Below, piece by piece: positions 30,614 to 42,370 of a DNA stretch of 64,000 nt. How positions within the stretch are numbered: the first letter of the stretch is position 1; each line of letters begins with the position of its first letter. The DNA comes from Anaeramoeba flamelloides (taxonomy: Eukaryota; Metamonada; Anaeramoebidae). Position numbers and translations under genes: made by a program. The DNA lies in assembly GCA_027625915.1 (NCBI GenBank), contig JANTQA010000023.1, positions 22,134,001 to 22,198,000 of the forward strand. The letters are read 5' to 3'. The notes beneath the pieces were generated by a model, which saw only the letters and a list, made by a program, of their open reading frames with translations, did no database searches and was not told the DNA's origin.

Positions 30614-31405
30614 TTATTTCAATTCAAATAAAATACTTTGCCGAGAGTAGTTGGAAATTTTTCGATAACCGTATTTTTTAAAAAACTCCTCAACCCCTCG
30701 TTGTGAACTTTTATAAATTCGTAAAAAGTCTTTCTGTGAAGATGATGTTTTAGTCAAATTACCAAATATTTTGAAGAGCTTCTTTTGAACGATGATTTTT
30801 TGTGGTTTTAATTTGCTGTTTAGAGGTAGGCTTGTAAAATTCTCTTTCCACCCAACAATTAGAGATTGGTTGTAAGCAAAAAAATTTTCAAGGCGATTTG
30901 CCCATGAAGGCTTAGGTTTCTGGTTCAAAAATACCTTTAATTGATCATACATTTGTTTTCTGTTGATTGTTCGGTTCTTATGGATCACTTTCGCCTCATG
31001 ATCATTACTTTGTTTTTTTGTTTGTGTTTTTGGCTTAATTTTCTTGGGTTCATTTATGTGTGTTGTCGGTTTTTCTTTCATTTTACAAGAGTACCTCTGG
31101 TTTGAAAGTATATTTACGCCATTGGTAAGCTGATCTTGATTTTTTAATTTATTACCATATGGGGCTGAAGATCTGCGAGATTTATTTTTAATAATTTGGT
31201 AAAATTGATAAACAAATTTTTTTTCACTTTGGTTCCTTTCAAGAGAACATTGCTGGCTTTCGTTTGTGAATAGTTTTGGGAAACTTTTCAAATAATTCTG
31301 CTGTAAGACATTTTGACTTTTTTCATTTTGGTATCTTTGTTTCATTAGAAGGAGTGATAACGTTACTTCGTATAGAAGATTTTCTTCATTGATCTTGCTG
31401 TTCAT
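30614..31405 (-). CDS. Unrecognised basic protein, 263 aa
   Basis: The first in-frame ATG gives MNSKINEENLLYEVTLSLLL. A TTG seven codons upstream is not needed. The protein is hydrophilic and strongly basic, with Lys/Asn/Gln-rich middle sequence, a helical N-terminus (residues 5-40), a Lys/Thr/Pro-rich linker near 110-140 and a more ordered C-terminal third (WANRLENFFAYNQSLIVGW near 165-183, then KKLFKIFGNLTK and SSQRGVEEFFKKYGYRK). That last part faintly echoes homeodomain helix spacing but lacks the invariant Trp and Asn, so I do not call it. No signal peptide or membrane segment. Coding is supported by the long frame, less A/T-biased composition and absence of internal repeats. Function unknown; a nucleic-acid-binding role would fit the charge. 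Confidence 0.6.
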   Translation of the reverse strand: MNSKINEENLLYEVTLSLLLMKQRYQNEKSQNVLQQNYLKSFPKLFTNESQQCSLERNQSEKKFVYQFYQIIKNKSRRSSAPYGNKLKNQDQLTNGVNILSNQRYSCKMKEKPTTHINEPKKIKPKTQTKKQSNDHEAKVIHKNRTINRKQMYDQLKVFLNQKPKPSWANRLENFFAYNQSLIVGWKENFTSLPLNSKLKPQKIIVQKKLFKIFGNLTKTSSSQKDFLRIYKSSQRGVEEFFKKYGYRKISNYSRQSILFELK

Positions 31406-31539
31406 AATTAGAATTTTTTTTTTCAAGTGAATAAAGCAAAAAAAATAAAAATTTATGCTTTGATTTTTTACACTTTTCAGTTAATATTTGTTTTTTAATC
31501 TCGAGATCAGTAGGAATTCAAATAGTTTACACAACAACC

Positions 31540-32110
31540 TTTTGGTGTAATATTGGCAGAACGTATTCTAGAAGTAAAAAAATTTAACTGAAAAATTAGA
31601 AAATGAAAGATACAATTGCTAAAATGATTCAGCTGACTTAGTAAAGCCCAATGATCAAAATAGCAATCAATATTTATTTTTCTCGAAAGTCAATGGATTA
31701 AATGATCAACATAACTGGCAATACACCAAAAATAAATATGGTATTGGTTTGTTGATGTTAAATCCTTCAAAAAGAATTTCTAAATATAAAAGATCAAATT
31801 CGAAACATTTTCCAAAAAAAATAGAGTTAATTATTGAAAAAAATTTTTTTTCAAAGTAAAAACAAAAAATTCTATCAAAAATTGACAAAAATTCATAAAA
31901 AATTTTGAAAACAATTTTGCTTGACAAGTCAAAATTATATTTTCTCATAATATCAAGTTGTTTACCTTCAATAAATATTTGACTTAGGTTACCTATGGAG
32001 TACTTAATTAGATGTTGTATCAGATCAAATAGAAAAAAAATGCTTGAATTTTATTGAAACAAGGATTTTAGGCACAGAGTACGGGTATTTTAGTGTACTG
32101 TATAAATTCA
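31540..32110. mobile_element. Mariner-like family M copy, reverse orientation, in the gene's upstream flank
   Basis: Shares TATTGGTTTGTTGATG..., AAAAAAAATAGAGTTAAT, TTCATAAAAAATTTTGAAAA and TATCAAGTTGTTTACC with 26560-26790. An 80-codon frame at 31706-31948 runs through it and is not a gene. Confidence 0.5.
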
Positions 32111-35091
32111 AAAAAGGATCGCGAGAAATTAAATTTTTAATTTTTTATTGTTGATAATGTTGAAGGATTTTTCGAAACCAGACTTTCAGTTTCATAAGAA
32201 TTAGGCTTTAATGAGAAGTTCAAATGGAAAAAAATTAATTTTTCTCTCAAATTTCAACAGGCTTTCAGAAAGTAAATTTTTACCATATTCCTTTTTATGG
32301 ATTTTTGAAAAGATCATTACACTGTTTCAACAGATATGAAGAAAAGTATTTTGAAACTTGAAACAAATTTTTTTTGACTGAAATGGAAAATTACATTTAA
32401 AAAGTTTTTAAAAAAGAAAACTTGTTTGTCTGAAAAAATTTTTCCCAAATTATTACTATTCTGATCATAGATAAGTAAATGGATTAATGTTTTCATTTTA
32501 TCACTTTAATAATTATTAAATGTATAATTTCCCATTTCAATTAAGGATATTCATGGTTTCCATTATTCTCTTTTAAGAGTATGTTAAGTAGTACTTTGGA
32601 AAGTTAACTTTTTCCAAATAATAATTATCCAAAACAAAAAAAGATCATTTTAAGGACTACCTTCCCACCCTTAAAGTTGTTCAGTAATTGTGTTATTTCA
32701 CTTTAAAGAAAAAATTTTGACACCGAGGAATTAAACAAAAATAAAAAAATATTTTTTGTCATCTTTACTTTTTCACTTAGACTTTTTTTCAATCTTTTTC
32801 AATGAAAAGGAAAATTGAAAATAACAAAAAAAATAATTTCTAAAAAATGGATTTTGGGGATTTTCAAGTGCATTTAAAATTTGAGAACATTTCAAATTTG
32901 TAATAACAAATTTAAAAAAAAAATATAGAACAGCCCAATAAAATAGTGTGAGTTCAGAAAGTTGAAATGGAAATTCTAAAATATTAAAATCAAAATTTGG
33001 CATTATCTAACAAGGTAAAACTTCTGAAAATTGTTGGAAATTTCCCCATTTTTTCTAAACGAAATTCTCCTTGTGTAAATATTACTGAGATTACAGAACT
33101 CTTTCATGGGTGATTTTATATATTATTTCACTATTTTCACCTAAAAACGTAGTCATTAATAGAAATCTATTATAGGGGGTCAATTTCTATCAAGGGAATA
33201 TCTAAAATTTAAATTTATTATTATTGTGTGTGAATAATAATGTGTTATATAACTCAAATATCCCTAAAAAATCTCAAAGTAAAATAATAATATTTTTTGA
33301 TCTAATTACACTAAAATGTAAAGTATTATTACTATTAAACCAAAAGAATTTCCAAAAAAAAAGCTGTATTTTAGCAAAAATTTAAAGGTTAAATCAAAAA
33401 TATTCAAACTCAAAGTAGCAAAATATCTTTCTTAAATTGATAACAAAATGTAGATTAGTTTTTAAAAAATACAATAATAAACTAAAAAAATTTTTAGACA
33501 TTTTATTTCTAAAGTATTAAAAAATAAATTGATGTTAATAATTAACTTTGATCTGAAAAGAAAAAAAAAATAACGAGTATTTGGGTTTTTGACTCAATAA
33601 TTAATGTGTAAATCTTGAAATTAAAAAAAAAAAAAAAATAGTTACTTTTGGTAGGTTCCAATTAAGAATTATTAAATCATTGGATAAAGTACATTATTAT
33701 TTTCTATCTTTGGATTTGAGAAAGGAATTAACAAAAAAAATCATGAAATGAAAATTTTTAACTGCGATCATTGCTACAAAATCGAAAAAATTATTTTTCA
33801 ATAATTGTTAATCAGAATTTGATATAACTGTTTTAACCATGGTGAAATAATAGTTTTATACCCCCATTAAAATATATTTTGATTACCAACAAACTAGAGT
33901 GGAGATAATTCAAAATTTAAAACATATTTTTGAATCAAAAATCAAAAATCTTCCTACTTCCCTTTTTATAATTTTTTATCAATCGAACTTGAAATAAATT
34001 AATAAATTAGTATATTAATCGTTTAAAGGGTATCCCTAATATATTGAAAAAATAATAAAATTCATTGATTTATTGGAAAAAATAAGTAATCAAAGAAAAT
34101 TTATCAAATAAAAAAGAGAAGAAGAAAAATAATTAAAAAATAAAGTACAAAAAAGTTATATCATTTACATAACCATTTGAAATTTTTCTTGAGATTAAGT
34201 CTCTTATAAAAATAATTTTTTGACATCTCAAGGAAAATGATAAACACCAATTTTCACCTCGAAAAAATATCTGATAAAATCACGATCCTAAAAGTTAATA
34301 TATTTTATTTATTTAATACAATACTATGAAAAAAAAAGGAATTGTTACCAAGAATTAATAAATAGTAGTTAATGATTTTGGATATTTAATTTTTTATTTT
34401 TTGAAGATTGATTTTAATAAATATATTAAAATAAAGTTTTCCCACTTTTTTGGGAAATAATATTTAAATAGATATATATCATATTTAGGACAATTATTCA
34501 TTTTAAAATTATGCTAATCAAATAGAATCACTTTTTATCACTTTTTTTTTTGAATTTTTTTCATAAGATTCATTTTTTTATATTTTTAGGTTTACAAAAA
34601 GTACCCAATTTCTTTTTAAATTATACTTTCCGTTTCTGAGAAACAAAAAAACTTAAAAACAAAAAAAAACAAAAAAAAAGAGGAAGACAGGAAGGAAGTA
34701 ATTGTCTTAAAATCCTACGAAAATAATGGAAATTCGCCTTTTCGTATTTAAGTGGGTCTATTGAAAAGTTTGATAATAATTCAAGCTTCTATTTAGAAAG
34801 AATCAAAACAATACAAAGTGGGTTTTTTGTATAAAAGTCTTATATATATTGCAAACTCTTTAAAAACTGAGAAAAGGAATTAATTATATTTAATAAATTG
34901 CTATTTCGGAAAGAAAAGTAGTTAAAATTTAACTTTTTTACTAATTCCAAATTAGATCAGATCACCTAATTTTTTTGTCTTTTGATTATATATATATCTA
35001 TCTGACAAACGAATTTCACGTGCCGATCGCGCTTATAAAACGTGTTTAATGAAACCCCAAAAAAAAAAAAAAAAAAAAAAGTAATACTTGT
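32111..35091. other. 3 kb gene-free A/T-rich stretch
   Basis: No gene seen on either strand. A 76-codon frame at 32773-33003 has no recognisable features. Isolated repeat-like words occur (for example GGGGGTCAATTTCTATCAAGG near 33175) but no element ends. The only richer base composition is ACGTGCCGATCGCGC near 35020. Confidence 0.45.
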
Positions 35092-35092
35092 G

Positions 35093-35160
<68 letters not shown>
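35092..35160. repeat. (AT)n(GT)n microsatellite
   Basis: About 17 bases of alternating A/T followed by roughly 26 GT units, ending exactly at the left border of element H. Likely length-variable. Confidence 0.95.
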
Positions 35161-35162
<2 letters not shown>

Positions 35163-36646
35163 CCCTTAGCACCACAAATATACTAAAAACATTTCAACCA
35201 AAATTATTAATTTGAAATGTTTTCAAGTATTTATAATATATAGAATTTATTAAAAATTATTAAGAAAGAAATATTTATAATTAAAAATTGTACAGTTACT
35301 TACAATAAAAAAATAAATTGAAAAAATTTTTAACAATGGGAAATTTTTTTGATTATTGTGATTTTATTATTTTTCCAAATTTTGTAAAAATAAATTTTTT
35401 TTTTTTTTTTTGAAAAGTTTGTCTAGACATCAAAAACCACTTATTTTTAATGAGTAAAATACATCATACTTTACTGGAATTTTTTTGGGGCCCTTTGTAC
35501 CTCAAAATTGCCTAAAAGGCTTGATTAAAAAATTTATTAATTATAAAAGATATTTTAACATCATTTAGAAAATTTATTTTATCAAATAATGATTACAATT
35601 CAATAACAATATCTATATTTGATTCTTCACAATTTAAAAATAAAAAAAATTTATAAATTAAATTTGAACAAAAAATAATATTTTTTTTCATTGTAAAATT
35701 TGGAAATTTTTTCAACAAGATTTTTTTCAAATTCAGAAGAATTGGCCAATAGTTCAAGTCGGATTATTAATTGATTTTTTTTTGTAATTTATACTATTTT
35801 TTAATTTTTAACTTTTTAAATCTAGATATAAAATAAATAATATTATTGAATTAGTAACCATATATCATAACTTATTTTCCAAGATTTGTATTAATTTAGA
35901 AGGATAATTTCAAATTTCACAAATATATTATTCAATTTTTTACCAATAATAAAAATTCAAAAAAAAAAATTCTTTTTGAAGATTAATTTATTATTTTTGA
36001 ATAATATTTAAGAGTTATATTTTAATTTTTTTTTAAATTTATGGTTGATTATTTTATCTATTAAAAAGTTTTTATTTGTTTAATTCCAATTTAAATAATG
36101 AAATTATTTTAAAATTGTTTTTTTTTTTTTTTTTTTTTTCAAGTAATTTCTATTGCTTAAATAAAAGTTTTAGAATATTATTCATATTAAACTTTTAATT
36201 TTGGCTTTAAGAAATAAATTTAATTTTTCTCTTAATTGATTATTTATTGAAATTTTTTCAGTTAAAAAATGAATTTTTTTGAGTAATATATTTTTTTATT
36301 TATTTTTTTTTTTATCATAAAATTAACAACGTTTTTGGATTATTATTAATAATAAATCAATGTGTCGGGTTTTGAGTTAGTATTACTATAATAAAATTTC
36401 TTATTTAAAAAATTAAAATTTAAAAATAAAAATCTTAAAAAAAAAAAAGTAAAAATGAATGATTATTATTTTTTTTCCAATTTCATAAAAAAAAATCAAT
36501 AAAATTAACTAAACTATTTTTCATTTATTTTGACTCACTTTATAATGCTAATGGGGGTTGTTTTGAGGGTTTATTCCAGTATTCTTAACAAAAATTATTT
36601 TCAAATTTTTGGATCAGAATCATTTTTTCTAATTTTTCAAATTTTT

Positions 36647-36720
<74 letters not shown>

Positions 36721-36722
36721 TT
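36647..36722. repeat. Poly-T tract of about 75 bases
   Basis: Pure T with one C near 36701. Creates a spurious 64-codon poly-Phe frame. Confidence 0.95.
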
Positions 36723-36884
36723 AAAAAGATCATGTGGAAAAAAAAAGAGATCTTCGAAAAGACAAATAATCCCTAAGAAAATTGGGGCTATGTAGTGTCT
36801 TTGAAAATGGATTTAATTATTCATAAAAAATATTGTTGTTCAACTTTTTTTCAGTGAAAGTTCAGTAATAAAAAATCTGGTAAT

Positions 36885-37090
36885 ACTCATTTCAAAAATT
36901 GTGACTCACTTTTTTTTAGTTTTTGGTTTTATTTTTTTTAATTTTTAATATATCAGGCTTTTATAGATTTATAATGACTTAAAAGTGAATTACAAATCAT
37001 ATTGAGTTATCAATTGTTCTTGAATACTAAAGGATAATTTTTTTTTTTCAATTTATTATTTCAGGTGAGTCACAATTTTTGAAAAAGAGT
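36885..37090. mobile_element. Fold-back element I inside element H
   Basis: The left arm ACTCATTTCAAAAATTGTGA (then CTCAC) and right arm GTGAGTCACAATTTTTGAAA (then AAGAG) are inverted. The ~150-base centre is A/T-rich. A single related GACTCAC word at 36530 suggests a further decayed copy. Confidence 0.65.
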
Positions 37091-37230
37091 TTAGTTTATC
37101 TTTGAACTTTATAATACGAATCTGGGTTAAATTCAAGTCAGAAAATAAATATATTAGTACATCAGTATCCTTTTAATTTTTTTTTAAAAAAACTTGACGA
37201 ATTTTAAGCTAATCCGGGGGTGCTAAGGGA

Positions 37231-38362
37231 TATATACAGTTTATCAATATCAATAAATTATTCATTTTCAATAAGTAAAAATTTTTAAAAAGGGTGTGTA
37301 TGAAGAACTTTCAAGGAAATTTTACACAAATTTATGTATTTTTGCCTTTCTATTTCTTTTTTTTTTTTTTGTTATTTTCTTTTTTCTTTCTATTCTTGGG
37401 TGTTTTTTCTTTTTTTCTTAAACGAAACAATCAAAAATAAATATCTTTTTTGACATTTCAAAAAAAAATTCTTTTAATTTTCATATCTTATTCATTTAAA
37501 TCCAGAAATTTTCAATAATAATTCTCTTAAAATTAACTGGAATCTTCAAAATACTATTTTAATGAATATTCATTCGATTTTATTAAAAAATAATAAACTT
37601 GCAATCAAATTTGATTGTATTTTCATAAAAAGTTTTCTTGAAGAATAGAATGAAATTCATCTCATTTGTTTTTCTCATATAAATAAATTAATTTTTAAAC
37701 AAGACAGTTTAAAATTAATTTCATTTATTAATAATTACGAAATCTTGTATTTTACTCTTAAATTTCCTCATTAAGGAAATTAAAGTCTAAGAAAGCCTTG
37801 AATATAATTAATACTTCTTTCTCAATAATAAAAAAAAAAAACATTTTTCTTTGAAAAAATTTGCTCCTTTGAACGAAATTTTTGAAAAGAAAAAAATTAA
37901 ATATATTCTTTCGTCATTTCCATTCATAAAAAATCAAACATAAAAAGTTGATTTAAATGAAGATCAAAGCATGTAGATATAAATTCACATCTTTAAATAC
38001 CTAAGCAAAAAAAAAAAAAGCATCAGTTAAAAATTAATAATAGGTTTGGTGTTGTCAACATCAATTATTTATCCCAATTCTTGTTAAAGAAGGCTGTAAA
38101 ATGTAAAAAAAATTTTTTTGTATTTGATCTCTCGGTTAAGGATAATTTTTATTTGTAAAATATTTATAAAAAGAACAAAAAAAATGAACACAATTCAAAA
38201 ATTCTGAAATATAAAAAAAGTTAAATTGTTAAGAGGAGTAAAAAGGGTTTAAAAAAGTAAAAAAAATAGAAAAAGGAGAAAAAAATTATAAGAATTTTTA
38301 AAATAAAAACTTTAACAAATATAAAAACCGTATAATAACATCTTTTAAAAAAGAAAGAAGCT
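37231..38362. other. A/T-rich spacer with a diverged family-A fragment
   Basis: Bases about 37945-38095 weakly match 680-805 (the CATCTTTAAATACCTAAGC region). The remainder shows no gene. It ends at the stop codon of the following minus-strand gene. Confidence 0.4.
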
Positions 38363-39274
38363 TTATTTCTCTTTTTTTTCTTCTTGTTGTTGTTCTTGTT
38401 TTTCTTCTACTTTTTCTTGTTCATTCTTTTTGAGAAAGACAGTTTTACAGGTGTTGAGGTTTTTAAAAACTTTTTGCACTCCTTCGGAAACTTCTGAGGC
38501 AGCGTCAGTAAATTTTAAGTGGAAAATGGCAACAAGGAAATTGTAATAGTGTTTAATGATATCATGGCAAAAGTTACAGAAACATTTACATTTTTCTGAT
38601 CCTTTTTTTTTATTTTTTGAGTGGCCAGCTAACTTTCTGAGAAGGTAAAAGGTTTTGAAAAGTGCTACATATCGTACAACAAACCAAAATGTAACGAAAA
38701 ATTTGTTGTCAATTGTTTCTTCTTTGTCATTCTTGCTGATGTTAAGTAATGTTTCACCTTCTTCTTCTTCTTCTGCGTTTTCTTCTCCCTCTTCTTTTTC
38801 GGGCTCTGGTAAAAGCATGTCAATCAATTTAAACGAGGAAGTTGCAAATTCAACAAGCTTGGGGCACATTCCTTCGTCTTCGTTTTTGTTCTCGACTTCG
38901 TCGTCAATTGCTTTCTTAATCTTGTCAACATACTTCTTAAAGAACATGTTATAGACGCCTTCCAAGACACCCCAAATCGCGCAATTACAAATGTAATTCA
39001 AAAAATGGAAGCACATGTTGTCGACCATTTTGATCATGGTTAAAAAGGTTGTGATGACATGTAAAATGAATTTTTCAAGCATGTCTGTTGGTGTTTTCAA
39101 ATATTTGGAATACTCTTCCTTGGCGTTTTCATACATTTCAAAGACCATTTCAATGACTTCCTTGATGTGGGCTGGGAAAATGAAGCCAGGCATTTTCAAG
39201 TTTGGAAGCTTTTCGTAAAATGGTTCCTTTGTTTCTTCTGTTTGTTTTATTTCTTTGGTTTGTTCTTCGGTCAT
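38363..39274 (-). CDS. Unrecognised helical protein with acidic linker and tail, 303 aa
   Basis: A single-exon frame with strong coding composition. After a Thr/Glu/Lys N-terminus and the motif PNLKMPGFIFPAHIKEVIEM (24-43), residues 34-130 form several amphipathic helices (MLEKFILHVITTFLTMIKMV, then FLNYICNCAIWGVLEGVYNM). Next comes a poly-Glu linker (about 157-175), a second helical block beginning NKFFVTFWFVVRYVALFKTF (190-209), a Cys cluster KCKCFCNFC (227-235), more helices and a Gln/Glu/Lys tail. The hydrophobic helices are interrupted by charged residues, so membrane or lipid-surface association is more likely than classical spanning. CKCFCNFC could hold a metal or be acylated. No family recognised. 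The ATG is the first in frame, preceded by an A-rich leader on the sense strand. Confidence 0.75.
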   Translation of the reverse strand: MTEEQTKEIKQTEETKEPFYEKLPNLKMPGFIFPAHIKEVIEMVFEMYENAKEEYSKYLKTPTDMLEKFILHVITTFLTMIKMVDNMCFHFLNYICNCAIWGVLEGVYNMFFKKYVDKIKKAIDDEVENKNEDEGMCPKLVEFATSSFKLIDMLLPEPEKEEGEENAEEEEEGETLLNISKNDKEETIDNKFFVTFWFVVRYVALFKTFYLLRKLAGHSKNKKKGSEKCKCFCNFCHDIIKHYYNFLVAIFHLKFTDAASEVSEGVQKVFKNLNTCKTVFLKKNEQEKVEEKQEQQQEEKKEK

Positions 39275-40242
39275 CTAAATTAATAAAAAAAAAAAAAAAT
39301 TTATAATTTTTGAAAGGTAATCAAAAAGGAGGAAAAATAAAAAAATAAAATACTTTTTTTTCACGATTGCTTTTACTTTCATTTGTTTTAGAGATATTTT
39401 CCATGGACAATTATTCCGTTTCATGGGAAATTGTGTTATTTGGGAGAATAGAGTGATAACCTCAGTTTTTTTTTTCAATCTCGAATTTCGTTCTTTTTTT
39501 TTAAATAATAAAGTGATGTTCTGAATCTTTCGCAGATCTGAAGATAATTGAAGAGTTTTGTTTAAAAGTCTTTTGGATTGAAAAAAAAAATAAAAATACC
39601 TTAATAATGTGCTATTATCCAATAGTTTATTAAGGTTTTGGTTGTTTTAATATTTCTATTTAATTGAAAAACAGGATATTTTTTATTTTTCACTTTTCAC
39701 TTTTTACTTTTTAAAAAATAAAAAAATGGTTTGTTTGTGTAGCACCATGTTTTAATTTTCCATGTCTTAAGAAGATCACCAATTTTATTATATCGACTTT
39801 CTTTTTCGAAATTTTGAATTGAGCATTTCATGAACTATTTTGAATTATGAGACAAACCAAGAAAGAAATCTTCAAAACCAAATGGTTATATATATTTTTT
39901 CGTTTCTAACAAACAAACAGATTTTAATGCAAAATTTACATTCTTCTGAAAAAAATTGACTTTTCTTATTTTTTGATTTCCGAAACTTAGAAATAAAATG
40001 CTCAATTTATAGTTAAGATTATTCCAAAAAACTTTTTCTTTTTGAGACTCAACTGATTTCCTTTGGTTTGATTGTGTTTAGCCCGATCAAACTTTTGTGT
40101 TAAAATTTAATAATGCTTGCAAATCAAAAAATAAAACGAGGAAAACTAGACAAGTCATGTCATTAATATTGAGTTTATCAAGTAATTAAATAGTACGTTC
40201 TAATCGTTGGTGTTAAATTGTTCTACTTTTAATTTCAAAAGA
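39275..40242. other. Upstream flank of the helical-protein gene
   Basis: The presumed promoter region. A 115-codon minus-strand frame at 39275-39622 begins at TTG, directly abuts the real start and is Lys/Phe-rich from homopolymers; I do not treat it as a gene. Confidence 0.4.
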
Positions 40243-40505
40243 TTATCGAAGAAATATCTAAAAAATGTGTGTTTGAAAAAAACTATATGATTTCAAGTGG
40301 TAAAAAATTACGACCCTTGACAATTAAATACCATAAACGAGGCACTTTGTTCAAAGTACTCTTTCCTTTGATCAAGTTCTTGATACTGAGCCGAAAAAGA
40401 ATTATTTTTATAGCAAAGAGTTGTGTAAAGTAAATTGGAAAAATTTTTAATTATGTTTGGTTTCGTATTTTTCTTTAATGAATGAAGAAATCTAAAGAAA
40501 GACAT
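40243..40505 (-). CDS. Possible small protein (62 aa spliced, 65 aa unspliced)
   Basis: The frame starts MSFFRFLHSLKKNTKPNIIK at 40505 and continues with YQELDQRKEYFEQSASFM, sequence of ordinary amino-acid composition in otherwise A/T-only DNA. Read straight through it stops after VFNCQGS at 40308. A donor ATG|GTATTT (intron 40331-40258, 74 bp) and acceptor TTTTTAG would instead join to IFLR and stop at 40243. The N-terminus is basic and amphipathic, compatible with an organelle-targeting or small mitochondrial-type protein, but no family is recognised. Neither version can be preferred from sequence alone. Confidence 0.4.
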
Positions 40506-40982
40506 AATAGTTCGTGAACATTTTTAATTTGTTCTCCCCTTTATATACCCTGTTTATTTTGGTGATCTTGATTGAGTAAACGAAGAATCAAAAATGAAAT
40601 AATAGATCTTTGAATTGAAATAAGATTAAGAGTCAAAATTTACCCTTTTTATCTTTCAAATAAGGCTTTTTGCCAATTGAAAACAAACTCTTATTTTTGC
40701 TTAATTTCTGATCTATTTGCCAACACTCATAACCAAACAGTCTGTTGTGATTTTGTTTGAATTTCAATGCTATTTAACAGTTTACATTGATCAAAAAAAT
40801 ACTGTTTGCAAAGTACATAACCCGAGTCCCAAAATAAAAAAATTGACTTTTTTTCTTGATCTGTTAATGAAATATCTAATCCACTAACAGTTCGTATAAA
40901 AAAGCTAAACTGATTTTGGGTGCAACTCCCTGATGATTTAAGGGACGATTAAACATTAAAAAAAAACTTCTTTATAAATCTA
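40506..40982. other. Spacer without recognised genes
   Basis: A/T-rich. Some words (TACATTGATCAAAA near 40787) resemble family M termini, so part may be an older end fragment. Confidence 0.4.
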
Positions 40983-41460
40983 CAGTGATCAAAATAATGA
41001 GTGGCCAACGACTATAATCCATGTTTCAAAATATTATCCGTGCTTTTTTTTATTCTTGTACCAAAGCAACACCCAATCTACTACCGAATAGTATACATAA
41101 AGTCAAATGAATTTTGAAAGTAAAGGTCGAATTATTTTGTGTAAAATTTAAATTATTCATGCAAATAGTTGAGAATTTTTCATAATATTCTCAATTTTTT
41201 TAGAAATTTTTTGAATTTTTGATAAAATTTTTCTATTCAAAATTTACTCTATTTTTTGTGATAAATGTTGCAATTTGATCCTTCATTTTTAGAATTTCTT
41301 TTTAAATAATAGAACTTTAAGAAACCAATACCACATTTTTTAGGGTTTATTATTGGTTTCTTTGATTGGTTAATATATTGGTCAACTATAACAAAAAAAA
41401 CACGCTTTTTATTTTGAAACACACATTAAATTTTTTCTACACGCTTTATTTTGACTACAG
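40983..41460. mobile_element. Mariner-like family M, reference copy
   Basis: The left end CAGTGATCAAAATAATGAGT (then ATGTTTCAAAAT) and the right end complement CTGTAGTCAAAATAAAGCGT (then GTGTTTCAAAAT) are inverted for about 60 bases. TA flanks both ends (40981-40982, 41461-41462). The ~360 bp interior contains only broken frames. Comparable segments recur at about 21770, 22240, 26500, 29230, 31540 and 45170. Confidence 0.7.
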
Positions 41461-41462
41461 TA

Positions 41463-42174
41463 ATCACAAATTCAATAAATTTTACTTGCTATTGAAATTG
41501 AAAAACTCGACAAAAATATGAGTGCTGCAAGATATAGCTTACTTTTAATACTATTTTCAGAAATGAATTATTTTTTCTAAGGGTCAATTCATTACGGTGA
41601 AATTTTTTATTCTGAAATGGGAAAAAACTTTTGAGTAATTTTTATGAGGATCTAACACCAATCAAAAACCAACCAACCTATGATGTAAGATCGATCTCCC
41701 AAAATCAACAAGCAAAGATGAGGCCATTTTTAGAAAAAAGCGCCAAAGAGTGACACTCAATTTCCAATTAGAATGGTTGTCAATTAGAATTTTGAAAACA
41801 ACTCGTCAGTTTTGAAGTACCGCTCTTTGGAGCTTTTTGAGATATCGGTGATTTTTTTTTTTCTTTTTTTTCATTTTTAAAAATGAGTTATTATTATCGT
41901 AAGGATATTACATAACCCTTACTTGGTCAAATTTAGAGGGTTAAAAAATAACCACAAATCAGATTAAATCAGATTAAATCAAATTAAATTGATTGTGAAC
42001 TTCAAGAAAGCAATTTGTTTTAAATTAAAGAAATTTAGAAATTTGAAAATAGAAAATGAGAAAAGATGAATTTTTATTTTCTCTGGGACTACCCAACCTA
42101 TGAAACAAATCGTAAAATCTGGATATCTGAATTAAAAAAAATTAATATACCTAGTATATTAAAAAATTATATTA
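41463..42174. other. Non-coding stretch with an inverted word pair
   Basis: AAAAGCGCCAAAGAG (about 41737) and CTCTTTGGAGCTTTT (about 41824) are inverted, and 41685-41830 is less A/T-rich than its surroundings. A short GATTAAATCA-type tandem lies at 41961-41990. No gene identified. Confidence 0.4.
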
Positions 42175-42370
42175 CAGCGAGTTTTGCTTTTAAGACACAA
42201 ACTTTCAACGAAATTTAAGGCACAAAAAAATCTCAAATTAAAGCACAAAATTTGGATTTTTAATTTTTACAAATTATTTTACTAGAATTTGAATTTTGTG
42301 CTTTAATCTGAGATTTTTTTTGTGCCTTAAATTTCGTTGAAAGTTTGTGTCTTGAAAGTGAAACTGACTG
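42175..42370. mobile_element. Fold-back MITE family C, copy 3
   Basis: Starts CAGCGAGTTTTGCTTTTAAG after TA and ends CTTGAAAGTGAAACTGACTG. The right flank is GA rather than TA. The interior shows both arms of the TTTAAGGCACAAA word set. Arm ends have drifted relative to copy 1. Confidence 0.75.

Larger units (their letters stand above)
35162..37230. mobile_element. 2.07 kb element H with short perfect TIRs
   Basis: The ends TCCCTTAGCACC and GGTGCTAAGGGA are perfect 12-base inverted repeats, each with TA outside (35160-35161 and 37231-37232). The interior is among the most A/T-rich in the window, with no reading frame that could be a transposase, a ~70-base poly-T (about 36647-36722) and a nested fold-back at 36885-37090. 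Either a large non-autonomous element or an autonomous one decayed beyond recognition. Confidence 0.55.

Noticed and set aside
34966-35175. 69-codon frame with a poly-(Thr-His) stretch
   Set aside because: Produced by the (GT)n microsatellite.
39275-39622. 115-codon minus-strand frame abutting the 303 aa gene
   Set aside because: Starts at TTG, is homopolymer-driven, and lies where the promoter and leader should be.
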